From Sulfurovum sp. NBC37-1 (lineage in GTDB: Bacteria > Campylobacterota > Campylobacteria > Campylobacterales > Sulfurovaceae), in contig NC_009663.1 of the NCBI RefSeq assembly GCF_000010345.1, forward strand, positions 372,001 through 436,000: a stretch of DNA of 64,000 nucleotides, read 5' to 3'. The notes beneath the pieces were generated by a model. That model was not told the origin of the DNA. It did no database searches and worked only from the letters and a program-made list of their open reading frames with translations. This document shows, in pieces, positions 16,355-25,324 of the stretch (positions are counted from its first letter, which is position 1; each line of letters opens with the position of its first letter). Both the position numbers and the translations under genes were made by a program.

Positions 16355-16930
16355 ATGCAAAAATGGTTTGAAAACAACAAAGTAATGATGCTGATGAGTG
16401 CGGTTGTCTTTATTGGAGGCTATTTCTTTCTTCGTCTTGCCTATCATATGAGTGACAAGATGCCTTTTACACAGGAGATCATTCTGATAGTCCTGGGGAC
16501 ACTGGCGACCATTCTGATCACGGCACTCCTGCTGAACAAGCAGACTTCCGTGGAGCTGGAGAAAGAGCAGAGCATCAAGTTCATCGAGCTGAAAACCGAG
16601 ACCTATGAGAAGCTCATCGATACCATCGAAGAGATGGTGATCCACAAAGACATCACTGCCGATGACCTGATACGTTTGAAGTTCCACACGCACCGACTCG
16701 CCATCTTTGCTTCACCTGCCGTACTGGAAGAGTATGAACATTTTCTGGATATTTTCAATAAAATGATCGCAGAAGACAGGCATGTAAGCATGAAAGATGA
16801 AGACATTCTCTCAGAAGCCCTGGCAAAGCTGACGGTCTATATACGCGCTGATCTGGTCGGTGAACTGGATGAAGAGAGTGGTCATACGGCCAAAGAGATC
16901 AGAGATCAGATCATCGCGAACGCGACCTAA
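16355..16930 (+). CDS. Inner-membrane protein of unknown function
   Basis: 191 residues with two membrane helices (about 10-30 and 40-60), a short loop between them, and a soluble helical C-terminal part of about 125 residues with a coiled-coil start (VELEKEQSIKFIELKTETYE). Both ends are probably cytoplasmic. No family recognised. It overlaps the end of convergent ispE by 4 bases. Confidence 0.75.
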   Translation: MQKWFENNKVMMLMSAVVFIGGYFFLRLAYHMSDKMPFTQEIILIVLGTLATILITALLLNKQTSVELEKEQSIKFIELKTETYEKLIDTIEEMVIHKDITADDLIRLKFHTHRLAIFASPAVLEEYEHFLDIFNKMIAEDRHVSMKDEDILSEALAKLTVYIRADLVGELDEESGHTAKEIRDQIIANAT

Positions 16931-17694
16931 TCCTTCACTCGAAAGAACGTACTGCCGCTACCGCTGAAGAACCACCCTTTGGTATCGAGTTTTTCCAGTG
17001 CGGGGCAGGTGGAAAGTGCTGCAGGATAGAGGTCATTGAGGGCGACGGGGTCTGCAATGAGCTGTAGGAGTGTTCCTGAATCCATGTTTTCCCATCCGAA
17101 GAAGGATTTTGGGTCCAAAGTTCGCAAGAGGTACTTGTGGTAGGTTTGGTAGACTTTGGCTGTGTCACATCCGATATCGGGTGTAAAAAGCTCCAGTTTG
17201 AGGGGTGTTTCCCTGAATGGCTCGACGATCTCTCCAAAACCGCGTACATTGGCACTGGGATAGTTGTAGACAAAAAAGGGAACATCCGCCCCGATGCTGC
17301 TGCCCAGTTTAGCCAGTGCATCGGTACTGAGAGGATTCTGTGAAAGCGAATTTATAAGACGCATGAACGCCCCTGCATCAGAGCTGCCTCCGCCAAGCCC
17401 CGCCTGTGAGGGGATGGATTTTTCCACCACGACTTTATGCGACTTGAAGAAATCTTCAAGTTTCGGGAAGGGTTCGAGCAGTGCTTCATACGCTTTGTAT
17501 ATCGTATTGAAATGTAGAGGCACCCCTTTACATCCTTCCAGTGTAAAACTGTCAAATGTTCCGGGAACAAGAGTGATGGTATCGTAAAGGTCATCCACGC
17601 GCATGAAGCGGGAGAGCAGGGTATGATAGCCGTTCTCATGGCCGGTAATTTTGAGGAAAATGTTAACTTTTGCGTGGGCATTGATGCTGTACAT
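16927..17694 (-). CDS. ispE: 4-diphosphocytidyl-2-C-methyl-D-erythritol kinase
   Basis: 255 residues, slightly short for the family. GHMP-kinase motifs: AHAKVNIFLKITG at the N-terminus and the ATP-binding PSQAGLGGGSSDAGAFMRL near 95-113. It phosphorylates CDP-ME in the methylerythritol phosphate route to isoprenoids. In most Campylobacterota ispE is flanked by csrA-truB and smpB; here a ferredoxin-thioredoxin-reductase-like gene separates it from truB and no csrA is present. Confidence 0.95.
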   Translation of the reverse strand: MYSINAHAKVNIFLKITGHENGYHTLLSRFMRVDDLYDTITLVPGTFDSFTLEGCKGVPLHFNTIYKAYEALLEPFPKLEDFFKSHKVVVEKSIPSQAGLGGGSSDAGAFMRLINSLSQNPLSTDALAKLGSSIGADVPFFVYNYPSANVRGFGEIVEPFRETPLKLELFTPDIGCDTAKVYQTYHKYLLRTLDPKSFFGWENMDSGTLLQLIADPVALNDLYPAALSTCPALEKLDTKGWFFSGSGSTFFRVKD

Positions 17695-17932
17695 GTAGGA
17701 CCTTGGGAGATGAGTTTTTAGTGTTGGGAATGATTATAGCATGGAGAGACTTTTAAGTCATTGTTTTATAGTGTTAGACAAAATGTGAGCCCTGTCTGTG
17801 GATATAAACACCAAATGGCCGGAAACAAATATATTTCTTGGAATAATCTGGTACAATCTGAAAACAATGAGGAATAATTTAGAGAAAAATTTTGACGTTT
17901 TGCTTAAGGGAGAGTATCTTCCTACTTTTAGT

Positions 17933-17949
17933 CCCCCCCCAAAAAAAAA
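17933..17949 (+). other. C8-A9 homopolymer tract upstream of the FTR-like gene
   Basis: Eight C (17933-17940) run directly into nine A (17941-17949), ending 24 bases before the ATG at 17974, in a 279-base gap between divergent ispE and the FTR-like gene. A TACAAT (17852-17857) is a possible -10 upstream, which would put the tract in the leader. Long homopolymers before genes are typical slipped-strand contingency sites in Campylobacterota. It is also a place where sequencing errors are likely. Confidence 0.6.
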
Positions 17950-17973
17950 TTATATTACTACAAGGAAAAACCA

Positions 17974-18597
17974 ATGATCAATATGATGATCGGATTTTTT
18001 AAAGACTATTTCAAATACAAAGAACCCGCCAAGAAACAGCAGCGCTGGATGGAAAAGTACTGTGAACAGAACGGCTACACCATCAATCCCAGTTGGATGA
18101 TGGCTACCAACCTCAAAAGCAACCTATGTGAAATGGAAGAGACATTCGGCAAGCGTTACTGCCCTTGTTTCGAACCGTCTGGAGATAAGGAACTGGACAA
18201 GAAGATGATGTGCCCGTGCGACTATGTCGAAGATGAGATCAAAGAGTACGGTACCTGCCACTGTGCTCTTTTCGGACCGGCAGATCTGAGCAAGGCAGAG
18301 TGGAAGGCTTCGTCCAAGCGTCTGATGGAAGAGTATCAGGTACCAAAGAACCTTAAAAACGGTGTACTCGACACCCGCGGTATGCCACTGGACCATCGAC
18401 GCGGATTACCGGTACCCGATATGATGCATCAGGTCAAAGCGGTACTCAACGGCTACAAAGGGAATACGCTTATAGTGATCGTTGAGCGCGAGCAGGAGGC
18501 ACTCAATCTGGAAAAAATCGCCCAGTACAGAGGGTATAGGTGTTCATGGGAACAAAAAGATGGATTTATCGAGGCGGAACTTATATTAAGAGCTTAA
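17974..18597 (+). CDS. Ferredoxin-thioredoxin reductase catalytic-chain-like protein with TusA-like C-terminus
   Basis: 207 residues. The N-terminal half has the Cys pattern of the FTR catalytic chain: an isolated Cys (SNLCEM, about 50), CPC (about 62-64), CPC (about 79-81) and CHC (about 94-96), which in the plant enzyme hold a [4Fe-4S] cluster and an adjacent redox disulfide. From about residue 130 the sequence LDTRGMPLDHRRGLPVPDMM, followed by K.V and GNTLIVIV, resembles the TusA/SirA fold, but the TusA active Cys is absent. Presumably it moves electrons from ferredoxin to a thiol protein. It occupies the place where relatives carry csrA. Confidence 0.75.
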   Translation: MINMMIGFFKDYFKYKEPAKKQQRWMEKYCEQNGYTINPSWMMATNLKSNLCEMEETFGKRYCPCFEPSGDKELDKKMMCPCDYVEDEIKEYGTCHCALFGPADLSKAEWKASSKRLMEEYQVPKNLKNGVLDTRGMPLDHRRGLPVPDMMHQVKAVLNGYKGNTLIVIVEREQEALNLEKIAQYRGYRCSWEQKDGFIEAELILRA

Positions 18598-18610
18598 TGG
18601 CTGCCTGCAA

Positions 18611-19444
18611 TCAGGGTGTATCCTCAAATTTGGGTATGCGGTTAAATCTGTATTTCACTGCTTCCCCAACGATTTCAATAATGGAGAAAAAGTTTGAAGT
18701 CTCTATGAGGTAGATACCATTTTCTTTGGCCTCAAAATAATCGACAGAGAGTTTTTTCCCCAGCTCCAGATACGCTTCATCACCCGTGTATATATTGGAA
18801 GGGATGGCCAGATGTGTAAAAGGGTCAAGTGCTTTTTCATTTTCATAATGGAACTGTCCTTCATGGATACGGTGTAAAGAAGAGAGTGTTGCATCGACCC
18901 TGAGCCTGTCGGCGATGAGAGCTCCGAGACTCCGGATGTAGGTGCCTTCGCTGACCGTGGCTTCAAAATGTATGAAAGGATGGTTATAGTTGATCAGCGT
19001 GATCTCATAAATGGTAGAGGTGATCTGCTTGAGGTCTATCTCTTTCCCTTCACGTGCCAGTTCATAGGCCCGCTTTCCGTTGACCTTTTTTGCCGAGAAC
19101 CTGGGGGGATAGTAAGTTAACTCCCCTTTGAATGATTGCAATACCTCTTCTATAGTTTTCTGAGAAAAAGGTGCTACCTCACGAATGGAATCCACTTTTT
19201 CGATATCGAGACTGGGAGAGTTTGCGCCCAGCCATAAAGTCGCTTTATAGCTTTTAGGTGTTTTGTTGAGGTATTGGAAGAGTTTGGTGTACTGTCCGGT
19301 GGCTACGATTAGACAACCCGTGGCAAAAGGGTCCAGCGTACCGGAAAACCCCACTTTTTTTGTGTTGTATTTTCTTTTGACATATCCCATATAGCCGTTG
19401 GAAGTGCGGAAAATGGGTTTGTTGACGACGAATAATCTGTTCAT
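18611..19444 (-). CDS. truB: tRNA pseudouridine-55 synthase TruB
   Basis: 277 residues from ATG 19444 (an upstream reading from 19465 overlaps uvrD and lacks family sequence). Catalytic motif VGFSGTLDPFATGCL with Asp38, then YYPPRFSAKKVNGKRAYELAR and VSEGTYIRSLG. It makes pseudouridine 55 in the T-loop of tRNAs. It starts 4 bases after the uvrD stop, so it is cotranscribed. Confidence 0.96.
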   Translation of the reverse strand: MNRLFVVNKPIFRTSNGYMGYVKRKYNTKKVGFSGTLDPFATGCLIVATGQYTKLFQYLNKTPKSYKATLWLGANSPSLDIEKVDSIREVAPFSQKTIEEVLQSFKGELTYYPPRFSAKKVNGKRAYELAREGKEIDLKQITSTIYEITLINYNHPFIHFEATVSEGTYIRSLGALIADRLRVDATLSSLHRIHEGQFHYENEKALDPFTHLAIPSNIYTGDEAYLELGKKLSVDYFEAKENGIYLIETSNFFSIIEIVGEAVKYRFNRIPKFEDTP

Positions 19445-19448
19445 TAAA

Positions 19449-21515
19449 TCAGATCGACTGCACAAAAGAACTCAATATCTCTTTCTTGTTCCCGCCGAAA
19501 TTGATGAGCAGTTTATACTCTTTGCCCGATTTGGTCGCAGCCTGGACCCGTCCGATACCGAAGATCTTGTGTTTGACGAGATCGCCTTTTTTGAACGCGG
19601 CCTGTTTGGTGATCTTGAGCGAGGCATCCTGGATGAGGCCTGCTTCTCCGAGGAAACGGCTTTTGTCTATCATCTTTCTGCGGCCTTTGTAGAATCGGCT
19701 GTCGACGTAACATAGTGTCAGGTCGGACTTGGCCCGGGTGATGGCGACATATCCCAGACGACGCTCCTCTTCCATGTTGCTGCCTTCACCGAGCAGTGGG
19801 AAGAACTCCTCTTCAAGCCCGATGACGAAGAGATGTTCGAACTCCAGTCCTTTGGCGGCATGGATGCTCATGATGGTGATGGCATTCTCTTCTATCTGGT
19901 CCTGGTCGCTCTGCAGGGAGATGTCATTGAGGAACTCTTCGAGTGTAAGGTCTGGGTTCTTGATGACAGCGTCACGGAAGTAGCCGTAGAACTCATCGAT
20001 GTTCAGAATGCGGTCGAAGCCGTCCACCATAGCGGCATAATGGTCTTTGAGTTTGATGCGTTCTTCAAAGAGAGTGATGAAGTTGCCCAGGGAGGTCTGC
20101 ATCTCTTCACGCAGTACCTCTATGTCCTCCAGCAGGTTTGCCAGTGCGGCCGATACTTTTTTACTGACCACATTCGGAAGTTTCCCGTTGCTACTCTGTT
20201 CGATATATTCATAGAGTGAAAGATGGGAATCGAACGCAGCTTTTTGCAGTTTCTCAATGGAAGCTTTTCCTATACCGCGTTTCGGCTTGTTGATGATGCG
20301 GATAAGAGAGAAGTCATCATGGGGGTTCGTCAATACCCTGAAATAAGAGATGATGTCTTTGATCTCCGCACGTTCATAGAAGCGCATGCCGCCAATGAGT
20401 TTAAAGGCAAGTCCCTCTTTGGTAAAGCCCTCTTCAAGTGAGCGTGAAAGTGCATTGATACGGTATAGTACGGCGATCTCGTCAGGGTCCACGCCGGAAT
20501 CGATGAGCTCATGTATCTCGTGGGCAATGGCTTTAGCTTCCATAGACTCATCCAGTGAGTGCAGCAGTTTGATCTCTTTGCCTTCTCCTTTATGTGAAAC
20601 AAGCTTCTTCCCCAGCCTGGTAGAATTGTGTTCGATGAGTGCATTGGCCGCTTTCAGAATGGGCTCTGTGGAACGGTAGTTCGTTTCGAGTTTGACTGTT
20701 TTCGTATTTTCAAAATGATCTGCGAATTCAAGAATATTTCTTATGTTCGCACCCCTCCAGCCGTAGATACTCTGGTCGTCATCTCCTACCACACAGAGGT
20801 TGTTGTGTTCGGAACAGAGATGTTCAAGCAGGCGGAACTGCAGCTCATTGGTATCCTGGTATTCGTCCACCATGATGTACTTGTAGCGGTTGCTGGTCTC
20901 ACGTCTGAGTTCTTCATTCTCATCGAGGATCCTGTATGTCAGCATCAGGAGATCATCAAAATCGACCAGGTTATTTTCTTCGATGTTTGCCTGATACTGT
21001 TCGTAGATCCTGGCGACTTTCTTGTAATCGGGAAGTTCCGCTTTTTGAATGACCACCTCAGGGGTGAGCAGTGAGTTCTTGTATTTGGAGATCTCAGAGG
21101 CAATAAAAGAGAGGTTCAGGTCGATCTTCAGCTCTTTGGCAATGGAACGTAACAGCCTTTTTTTGTCATCGCTGTCGATGATCACGAAGTTATTGCTTCT
21201 CCCCAGCTTTTCGATATGGAATTTGAGAAAGAGCAGGCCGAATTTATGGAATGTACACAAAAGCGGAGGGTAGGAGACCTTTGTCGGCATCAGTTTGAGA
21301 GCACGTTCACGCATTTCTGCAGCCGCCTTGTTGGTAAAGGTCAATGTCAGGGTATTTGCAGGATCGATGCCGACCTCTCCGACAAGGTAGGCAAGTCTGG
21401 CAGTGAGTGTTTTGGTCTTCCCGCTGCCGGCACCTGCAAGTATGAGCATAGCACCGTCTATATGTTCTACCGCTTCACGCTGTGAGGGATTGAGTTCGTT
21501 CGATATCTGTTCCAT
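19449..21515 (-). CDS. uvrD: UvrD/PcrA/Rep-type superfamily 1 DNA helicase
   Basis: 688 residues. SF1A motifs in order: LNPSQREAVEH (Q motif), LAGAGSGKTKTLTARLAY (I), TFTNKAAAEMR (Ia), VDEYQDTNELQ (II), DDDQSIYGWRGA (III), LETNYRS (IV), SIHAAKGLEFEHLF (V) and VAITRAK (VI). A C-terminal extension ends with the KHKIFGIGRV tudor-like element found in UvrD/PcrA. It unwinds DNA 3' to 5' in repair and replication restart. Divergent from the LysR gene with a 220-base AT-rich gap. Confidence 0.95.
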   Translation of the reverse strand: MEQISNELNPSQREAVEHIDGAMLILAGAGSGKTKTLTARLAYLVGEVGIDPANTLTLTFTNKAAAEMRERALKLMPTKVSYPPLLCTFHKFGLLFLKFHIEKLGRSNNFVIIDSDDKKRLLRSIAKELKIDLNLSFIASEISKYKNSLLTPEVVIQKAELPDYKKVARIYEQYQANIEENNLVDFDDLLMLTYRILDENEELRRETSNRYKYIMVDEYQDTNELQFRLLEHLCSEHNNLCVVGDDDQSIYGWRGANIRNILEFADHFENTKTVKLETNYRSTEPILKAANALIEHNSTRLGKKLVSHKGEGKEIKLLHSLDESMEAKAIAHEIHELIDSGVDPDEIAVLYRINALSRSLEEGFTKEGLAFKLIGGMRFYERAEIKDIISYFRVLTNPHDDFSLIRIINKPKRGIGKASIEKLQKAAFDSHLSLYEYIEQSSNGKLPNVVSKKVSAALANLLEDIEVLREEMQTSLGNFITLFEERIKLKDHYAAMVDGFDRILNIDEFYGYFRDAVIKNPDLTLEEFLNDISLQSDQDQIEENAITIMSIHAAKGLEFEHLFVIGLEEEFFPLLGEGSNMEEERRLGYVAITRAKSDLTLCYVDSRFYKGRRKMIDKSRFLGEAGLIQDASLKITKQAAFKKGDLVKHKIFGIGRVQAATKSGKEYKLLINFGGNKKEILSSFVQSI

Positions 21516-21735
21516 TGGGTCGTTACTCTCCTATATATAGTATATATTATATCGTTTTATCTTTAATCATGATATATGTGTCCTATAGCGTATGCCTGAT
21601 GTCAGTAAGTTAACAAAAAAGCATTTTTAAAGTTAATATAATATTAATAAGTCCAGCTTATGTATTTTAAGGAAACTGCGTTATAATTCATTTATAAATA
21701 ATTAAATGAATAAATTAATACAATAAGGACAGATA

Positions 21736-22638
21736 ATGTTAAAGGATTTTGTAAAACTCGAAACATTCCTCACGGTAGCCCGTGAAAGAAGTTTTTCAAA
21801 AGCATCGGCAAAACTGGGTATCTCCCAGCCGGCAGTGACACAGCAGATCAAATTCATTGAGAAATATCTGGCGGTCAAGGTTATTGAAAGAAAAAAGAAC
21901 GGTATCAAATTGACCCCTGAAGGTGATGAGCTCTACAAGATCGCTACAAGACTTGAAAAAGAGATCCATGCGGCGGAAAAAGATATTTTGAAGATCATCA
22001 ACAAAGAGATGACGTTCAGACTGGGTGCTTCCTATACCATCGGAACCTATGTTATTCCCGGAGAGTGTCTCAATGCCATGAGTCAGGCTATCAACAACGA
22101 TGTCAACCTCAGTATCGATATGAGTGCGAATATCATTGAAAAACTCAAAGAGAGAAAACTTGATGTCGGTCTGATCGAATCTCCTGTGATGGACAGCGAT
22201 GTGATCTACAGAGAATGGATTGAAGACGAATTGGTCGTTGTCAGTAATGTGCCGATCCCGAAGATACTTAAAACTGAAGAGCTTTATAATTACAGATGGG
22301 TCTGCCGTGAAGAGACTTCGCATACCAGAAAGGTCGTCTCAGAGGTATTTGAAGACCTCGGTGTCTCCTGTAAAAGTTTTGATGTGGTCTCCGAAGTGAG
22401 TAATACAACAGCGGTACTTCAAACGATCAAGAAAAGTAAGAAAAGTACGGATAAACCTGTGGTTTCCATTATTTCAAGGCATGCCATCGCAGATGAAGTA
22501 GCTAACGGTGAACTCTTTGAAGCGAGAATCAGAGGGTATACTATGACACGCAAATTCTACATAGTATACTCAAAAGAGAACAAACACAATGCCTATGTGG
22601 ATAATGTGGTAGATTACATCCTTGCAGGCCGCTGCTAG
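21736..22638 (+). CDS. LysR-family transcriptional regulator
   Basis: 300 residues. The N-terminal winged helix-turn-helix (about 3-60, VARERSFSKASAKLGISQPA) is typical, followed by a periplasmic-binding-like effector domain (from about 95). Target and effector are not evident. The nearest metabolic genes, a minus-strand run including cysK, converge on it. The 220 bases upstream, shared with divergent uvrD, are AT-rich. Confidence 0.93.
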   Translation: MLKDFVKLETFLTVARERSFSKASAKLGISQPAVTQQIKFIEKYLAVKVIERKKNGIKLTPEGDELYKIATRLEKEIHAAEKDILKIINKEMTFRLGASYTIGTYVIPGECLNAMSQAINNDVNLSIDMSANIIEKLKERKLDVGLIESPVMDSDVIYREWIEDELVVVSNVPIPKILKTEELYNYRWVCREETSHTRKVVSEVFEDLGVSCKSFDVVSEVSNTTAVLQTIKKSKKSTDKPVVSIISRHAIADEVANGELFEARIRGYTMTRKFYIVYSKENKHNAYVDNVVDYILAGRC

Positions 22639-22652
22639 GGATCGAAGAAGCG

Positions 22653-23105
22653 TTACTGCTTCTTCTTGAGAAGTTTTTTATTCTCGGGATTGTTGAGCAG
22701 GGCTTCCATGGAATTCTTTGTTTTGTCTGCCTGCTTTTGTGGTATCACCGGATCAGCAAGATTGATAACGATGGGATGCTCTCCCACGAAAAGCTGTTTG
22801 ATCGCAAGCAGCGGTACCTGCACGGTTGATCCGAAATTCTCGCTTCCGAACCCCGCTTCAAATACAAAATACTCATCATCGACTTTAGCACTTTCATATG
22901 TATAGCCGCTTATGACGAAAAGTACGGTCTCATTGAAACTTTCCCTGATGTCGGAGGGTAGTTCAGGCTCGAATGTGATATATTCCGTTTCACAGGCGAT
23001 GGCGAACTCCTGGTTCTTTTCAAAAAGATAGATGATCGTTTTGGCAATATGGTCTTTCATCAGTGTTCTGTACTGGGGTGTCTGGAAAAGGTTCATTGTC
23101 ATCAT
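22653..23105 (-). CDS. Uncharacterised protein with an SspB-like pattern
   Basis: 150 residues, cytoplasmic. The middle reads FVFEAGFGSENFGSTVQVPL then LAIKQLF, recalling the FNARFGG...V.VPL.AVLAIY core of SspB, the adaptor that hands ssrA-tagged proteins to ClpXP. The C-terminus is basic and Asn/Lys-rich (NNPENKKLLKKKQ) rather than the acidic linker of E. coli SspB. Last gene of the minus-strand run, 6 bases after the class IV PLP gene. The SspB link is a weak pattern match; otherwise unknown. Confidence 0.5.
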   Translation of the reverse strand: MMTMNLFQTPQYRTLMKDHIAKTIIYLFEKNQEFAIACETEYITFEPELPSDIRESFNETVLFVISGYTYESAKVDDEYFVFEAGFGSENFGSTVQVPLLAIKQLFVGEHPIVINLADPVIPQKQADKTKNSMEALLNNPENKKLLKKKQ

Positions 23106-23111
23106 ATCCCT

Positions 23112-23702
23112 TTAAGTTCGTATATCATAGTGGTTTAGAATTTTAAATCCTATCATAGCATTGATTAAAGCTACATGTGTGTACTTGTGCAATGCTTCTT
23201 TCGTAATATCTGCTGTTGCTAAAAACCCTTCATCGATCAGTTTGCTTCTCATAGTCCCCTGAAGCAGAGGTTTTACGGGGGTGACCCACTTTCCCCCATC
23301 ATAAAAAGCGATATTGGAGATAGTGGTATCGGTCAGCAACCCCTCTTTTTCAATGATGATCTCATCGACATTACTGTTCATTCTCAGGAGGGTATCGAAA
23401 GCCTCCCTGTCGGCATATTTGTGGGCATACTCAATGTTTGAGGGGATGATCCTGAGTGTAGTGATCTTTTTGGGTACATAGGGAATGTACTCAATGGAAT
23501 GCAGTTGGGTATCGTAAAGGATGCGGCATCGGTAGAGACCCTTTTGGGGTGCTTCTATGATCTTGGAAAGTGAAAGGGGGTCTTCGGCATTAAAGAGGGT
23601 GCTTCTGCTGTGGTCAAGCCGTGCCTGATGGTAGGGAAGGTTAAAGACTTCCCCCTCTTCTATTTTAATGGTTTCAAGGAGAAGAGGGGAAGCAGGGTGC
23701 AT
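23112..23702 (-). CDS. pabC: Class IV PLP enzyme, aminodeoxychorismate lyase-like
   Basis: 196 residues, shorter than typical PabC (about 260). Fold-type IV features: R.RILYD near 60, a likely PLP-binding Lys in AHKYADREAFD near 93, DEIIIEKEGLLTDTTISNIAF and LLQGTMRSKLI. The best-known role of such short proteins is release of 4-aminobenzoate and pyruvate from aminodeoxychorismate for folate, but branched-chain or D-amino-acid transaminases share the fold. No pabA/pabB gene is adjacent. 17 bases after cysK. Confidence 0.75.
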   Translation of the reverse strand: MHPASPLLLETIKIEEGEVFNLPYHQARLDHSRSTLFNAEDPLSLSKIIEAPQKGLYRCRILYDTQLHSIEYIPYVPKKITTLRIIPSNIEYAHKYADREAFDTLLRMNSNVDEIIIEKEGLLTDTTISNIAFYDGGKWVTPVKPLLQGTMRSKLIDEGFLATADITKEALHKYTHVALINAMIGFKILNHYDIRT

Positions 23703-23719
23703 ATTCGTTGCGATACCAG

Positions 23720-24640
23720 TTAAATGTCGAATAACTCTGTAGAGAGATAGCGTTCTGCAGTGTCGCAGAGAATGGTTACGATCGTTTTACCTTTGTTCTG
23801 TGGCCGTGAAGCGACAAGAGAGGCGGCATAGAGATTTGCCCCTGACGAAATACCGACCAGAAGACCTTCTTCTCTTGCCACTTTTTGTGCCATATTGAAT
23901 GCATCTTCATTGCTGACAGAAACAACCTCGTTGTAGATATGTGTGTTGAGTATTTCCGGAATGAAGCCTGCACCGATCCCCTGTATTTTATGGGCGCCTG
24001 CAGGTCTGCCTGAAAGGACGGCAGAGTTTTCAGGCTCGACTGCAATGGCTTCAAGCAAGGGGATCTCCGCCTTGAGAACTTCCGAAGTTCCGGTCAGTGT
24101 CCCGCCTGTACCTACAGCGGCGACAAATATATCGACCTTTCCTTCCGTATCGTGAAGGATCTCCTTTGCTGTGGTCTTTCTGTGAATATCCGGATTGTCC
24201 TTGTTGCTGAACTGCTGCAGAACGATGGCGTCATCGATCTCTTTTTCCAGAGAAAGGGCTTTGTCAATAGCACCGTTCATCCCGTTCGCCGCAGGGGTCA
24301 ATACCAGTTCAGCCCCAAGGTAGGTCAACAGCTTTCGCCTCTCGATACTCATGGAGTCAGGCATGGTGAGGATCAGTTTCAAGCCCCTGGCTGCACAGAT
24401 CGCGGCCAGACCGATGCCGGTATTTCCGCTGGTAGGTTCGATGATCGTACTTTCTTGGGTGATATGGCCTTGCTTCATGGCCTGATTGATCATATTGAAT
24501 GCAATCCTGTCTTTGACCGAAGAGGTAGGATTCATGAATTCACATTTTCCAAGGATCGTTGCACCCGTTTTTTCCGAAAGGGAATTGATCTTTACAAGCG
24601 GAGTGTTGCCTATGAGTTCTTCAATATTGTTCGCGATCAT
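23720..24640 (-). CDS. cysK: Cysteine synthase (O-acetylserine sulfhydrylase)
   Basis: 306 residues, family length. IGNTPLVKINSLSEKTGATI at the N-terminus, PLP-Lys43 in NPTSSVKDRIAFN, EPTSGNTGIGLA substrate loop, and GTGGTLTG phosphate-binding loop. It makes cysteine from O-acetylserine and sulfide in the cytoplasm. It lies between carbonic anhydrase and the class IV PLP gene on the minus strand; no serine acetyltransferase gene is nearby. Confidence 0.95.
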   Translation of the reverse strand: MIANNIEELIGNTPLVKINSLSEKTGATILGKCEFMNPTSSVKDRIAFNMINQAMKQGHITQESTIIEPTSGNTGIGLAAICAARGLKLILTMPDSMSIERRKLLTYLGAELVLTPAANGMNGAIDKALSLEKEIDDAIVLQQFSNKDNPDIHRKTTAKEILHDTEGKVDIFVAAVGTGGTLTGTSEVLKAEIPLLEAIAVEPENSAVLSGRPAGAHKIQGIGAGFIPEILNTHIYNEVVSVSNEDAFNMAQKVAREEGLLVGISSGANLYAASLVASRPQNKGKTIVTILCDTAERYLSTELFDI

Positions 24641-24679
24641 TTAATCTCCTGATTTATCATATAATATTATACGACATTA

Positions 24680-25324
24680 TTACTTTTGGCTTAATGACTT
24701 GAACTCGAAATTTTCATCGTCATAATAGACGATCTCTCCATTTTCGATGTTGTAATGCCAGCCATGGAGGAAAAGGGTTCCTTCCTCGACACGTTTTTTG
24801 ACACCGGGATAGCTAAGAAGGTTGTCAAGCTGGAAGACAACGGAGATCTTTTCCGTGTAGCGCTGCAAAACTTCTTTTGTGCTGTCCCGATGGGCAAGGA
24901 GGGCCACTTTCTTCGCTTCCTGTCCCAGTTCGAGCCATTTGATAGTATGGATATTCTCCGGTGTCTGTTTGATATCTTTGTAGAGTGCCGAAATGGCACC
25001 GCAGTCCGAATGTCCGCAGACAATGATGTCGGAGACTTCCAGAATGCTCACGGCATATTCTATAGCAGAGGCCGTTGCATGGAAATCGGCATCAGGGTTG
25101 AAGGGAGCTACGAAGTTGCCGATATTTCTGACAATGAAGAGGTCTCCCGGTCTGGAGCTGGTGATCATGGCAGGCATGACCCTGGAGTCACTGCAGCCTA
25201 TGAAAAGGGCTTTGGGATTCTGCCCTTCATCGACCAGTTTTCGGAAACGCTCTTTGCTTTTGTTGAAAGCGATCTTTCTGAAGGCTTCATGCCCTGTTTC
25301 AAACTCTTTGAGACGGTTATCCAT
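24680..25324 (-). CDS. Beta-class carbonic anhydrase
   Basis: 214 residues. Zinc and active-site residues: Cys44, Asp46 and Arg48 in [11 protein letters not shown], then His105 and Cys108 in CGHSDCGAI, the standard beta-class set. It interconverts CO2 and bicarbonate; in an autotrophic relative it may feed bicarbonate-using carboxylations. The ATG overlaps the pyrC stop by 8 bases, and pyrimidine synthesis itself needs bicarbonate upstream (CarAB), which may explain the pairing. No signal peptide, so cytoplasmic. Confidence 0.94.
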   Translation of the reverse strand: MDNRLKEFETGHEAFRKIAFNKSKERFRKLVDEGQNPKALFIGCSDSRVMPAMITSSRPGDLFIVRNIGNFVAPFNPDADFHATASAIEYAVSILEVSDIIVCGHSDCGAISALYKDIKQTPENIHTIKWLELGQEAKKVALLAHRDSTKEVLQRYTEKISVVFQLDNLLSYPGVKKRVEEGTLFLHGWHYNIENGEIVYYDDENFEFKSLSQK

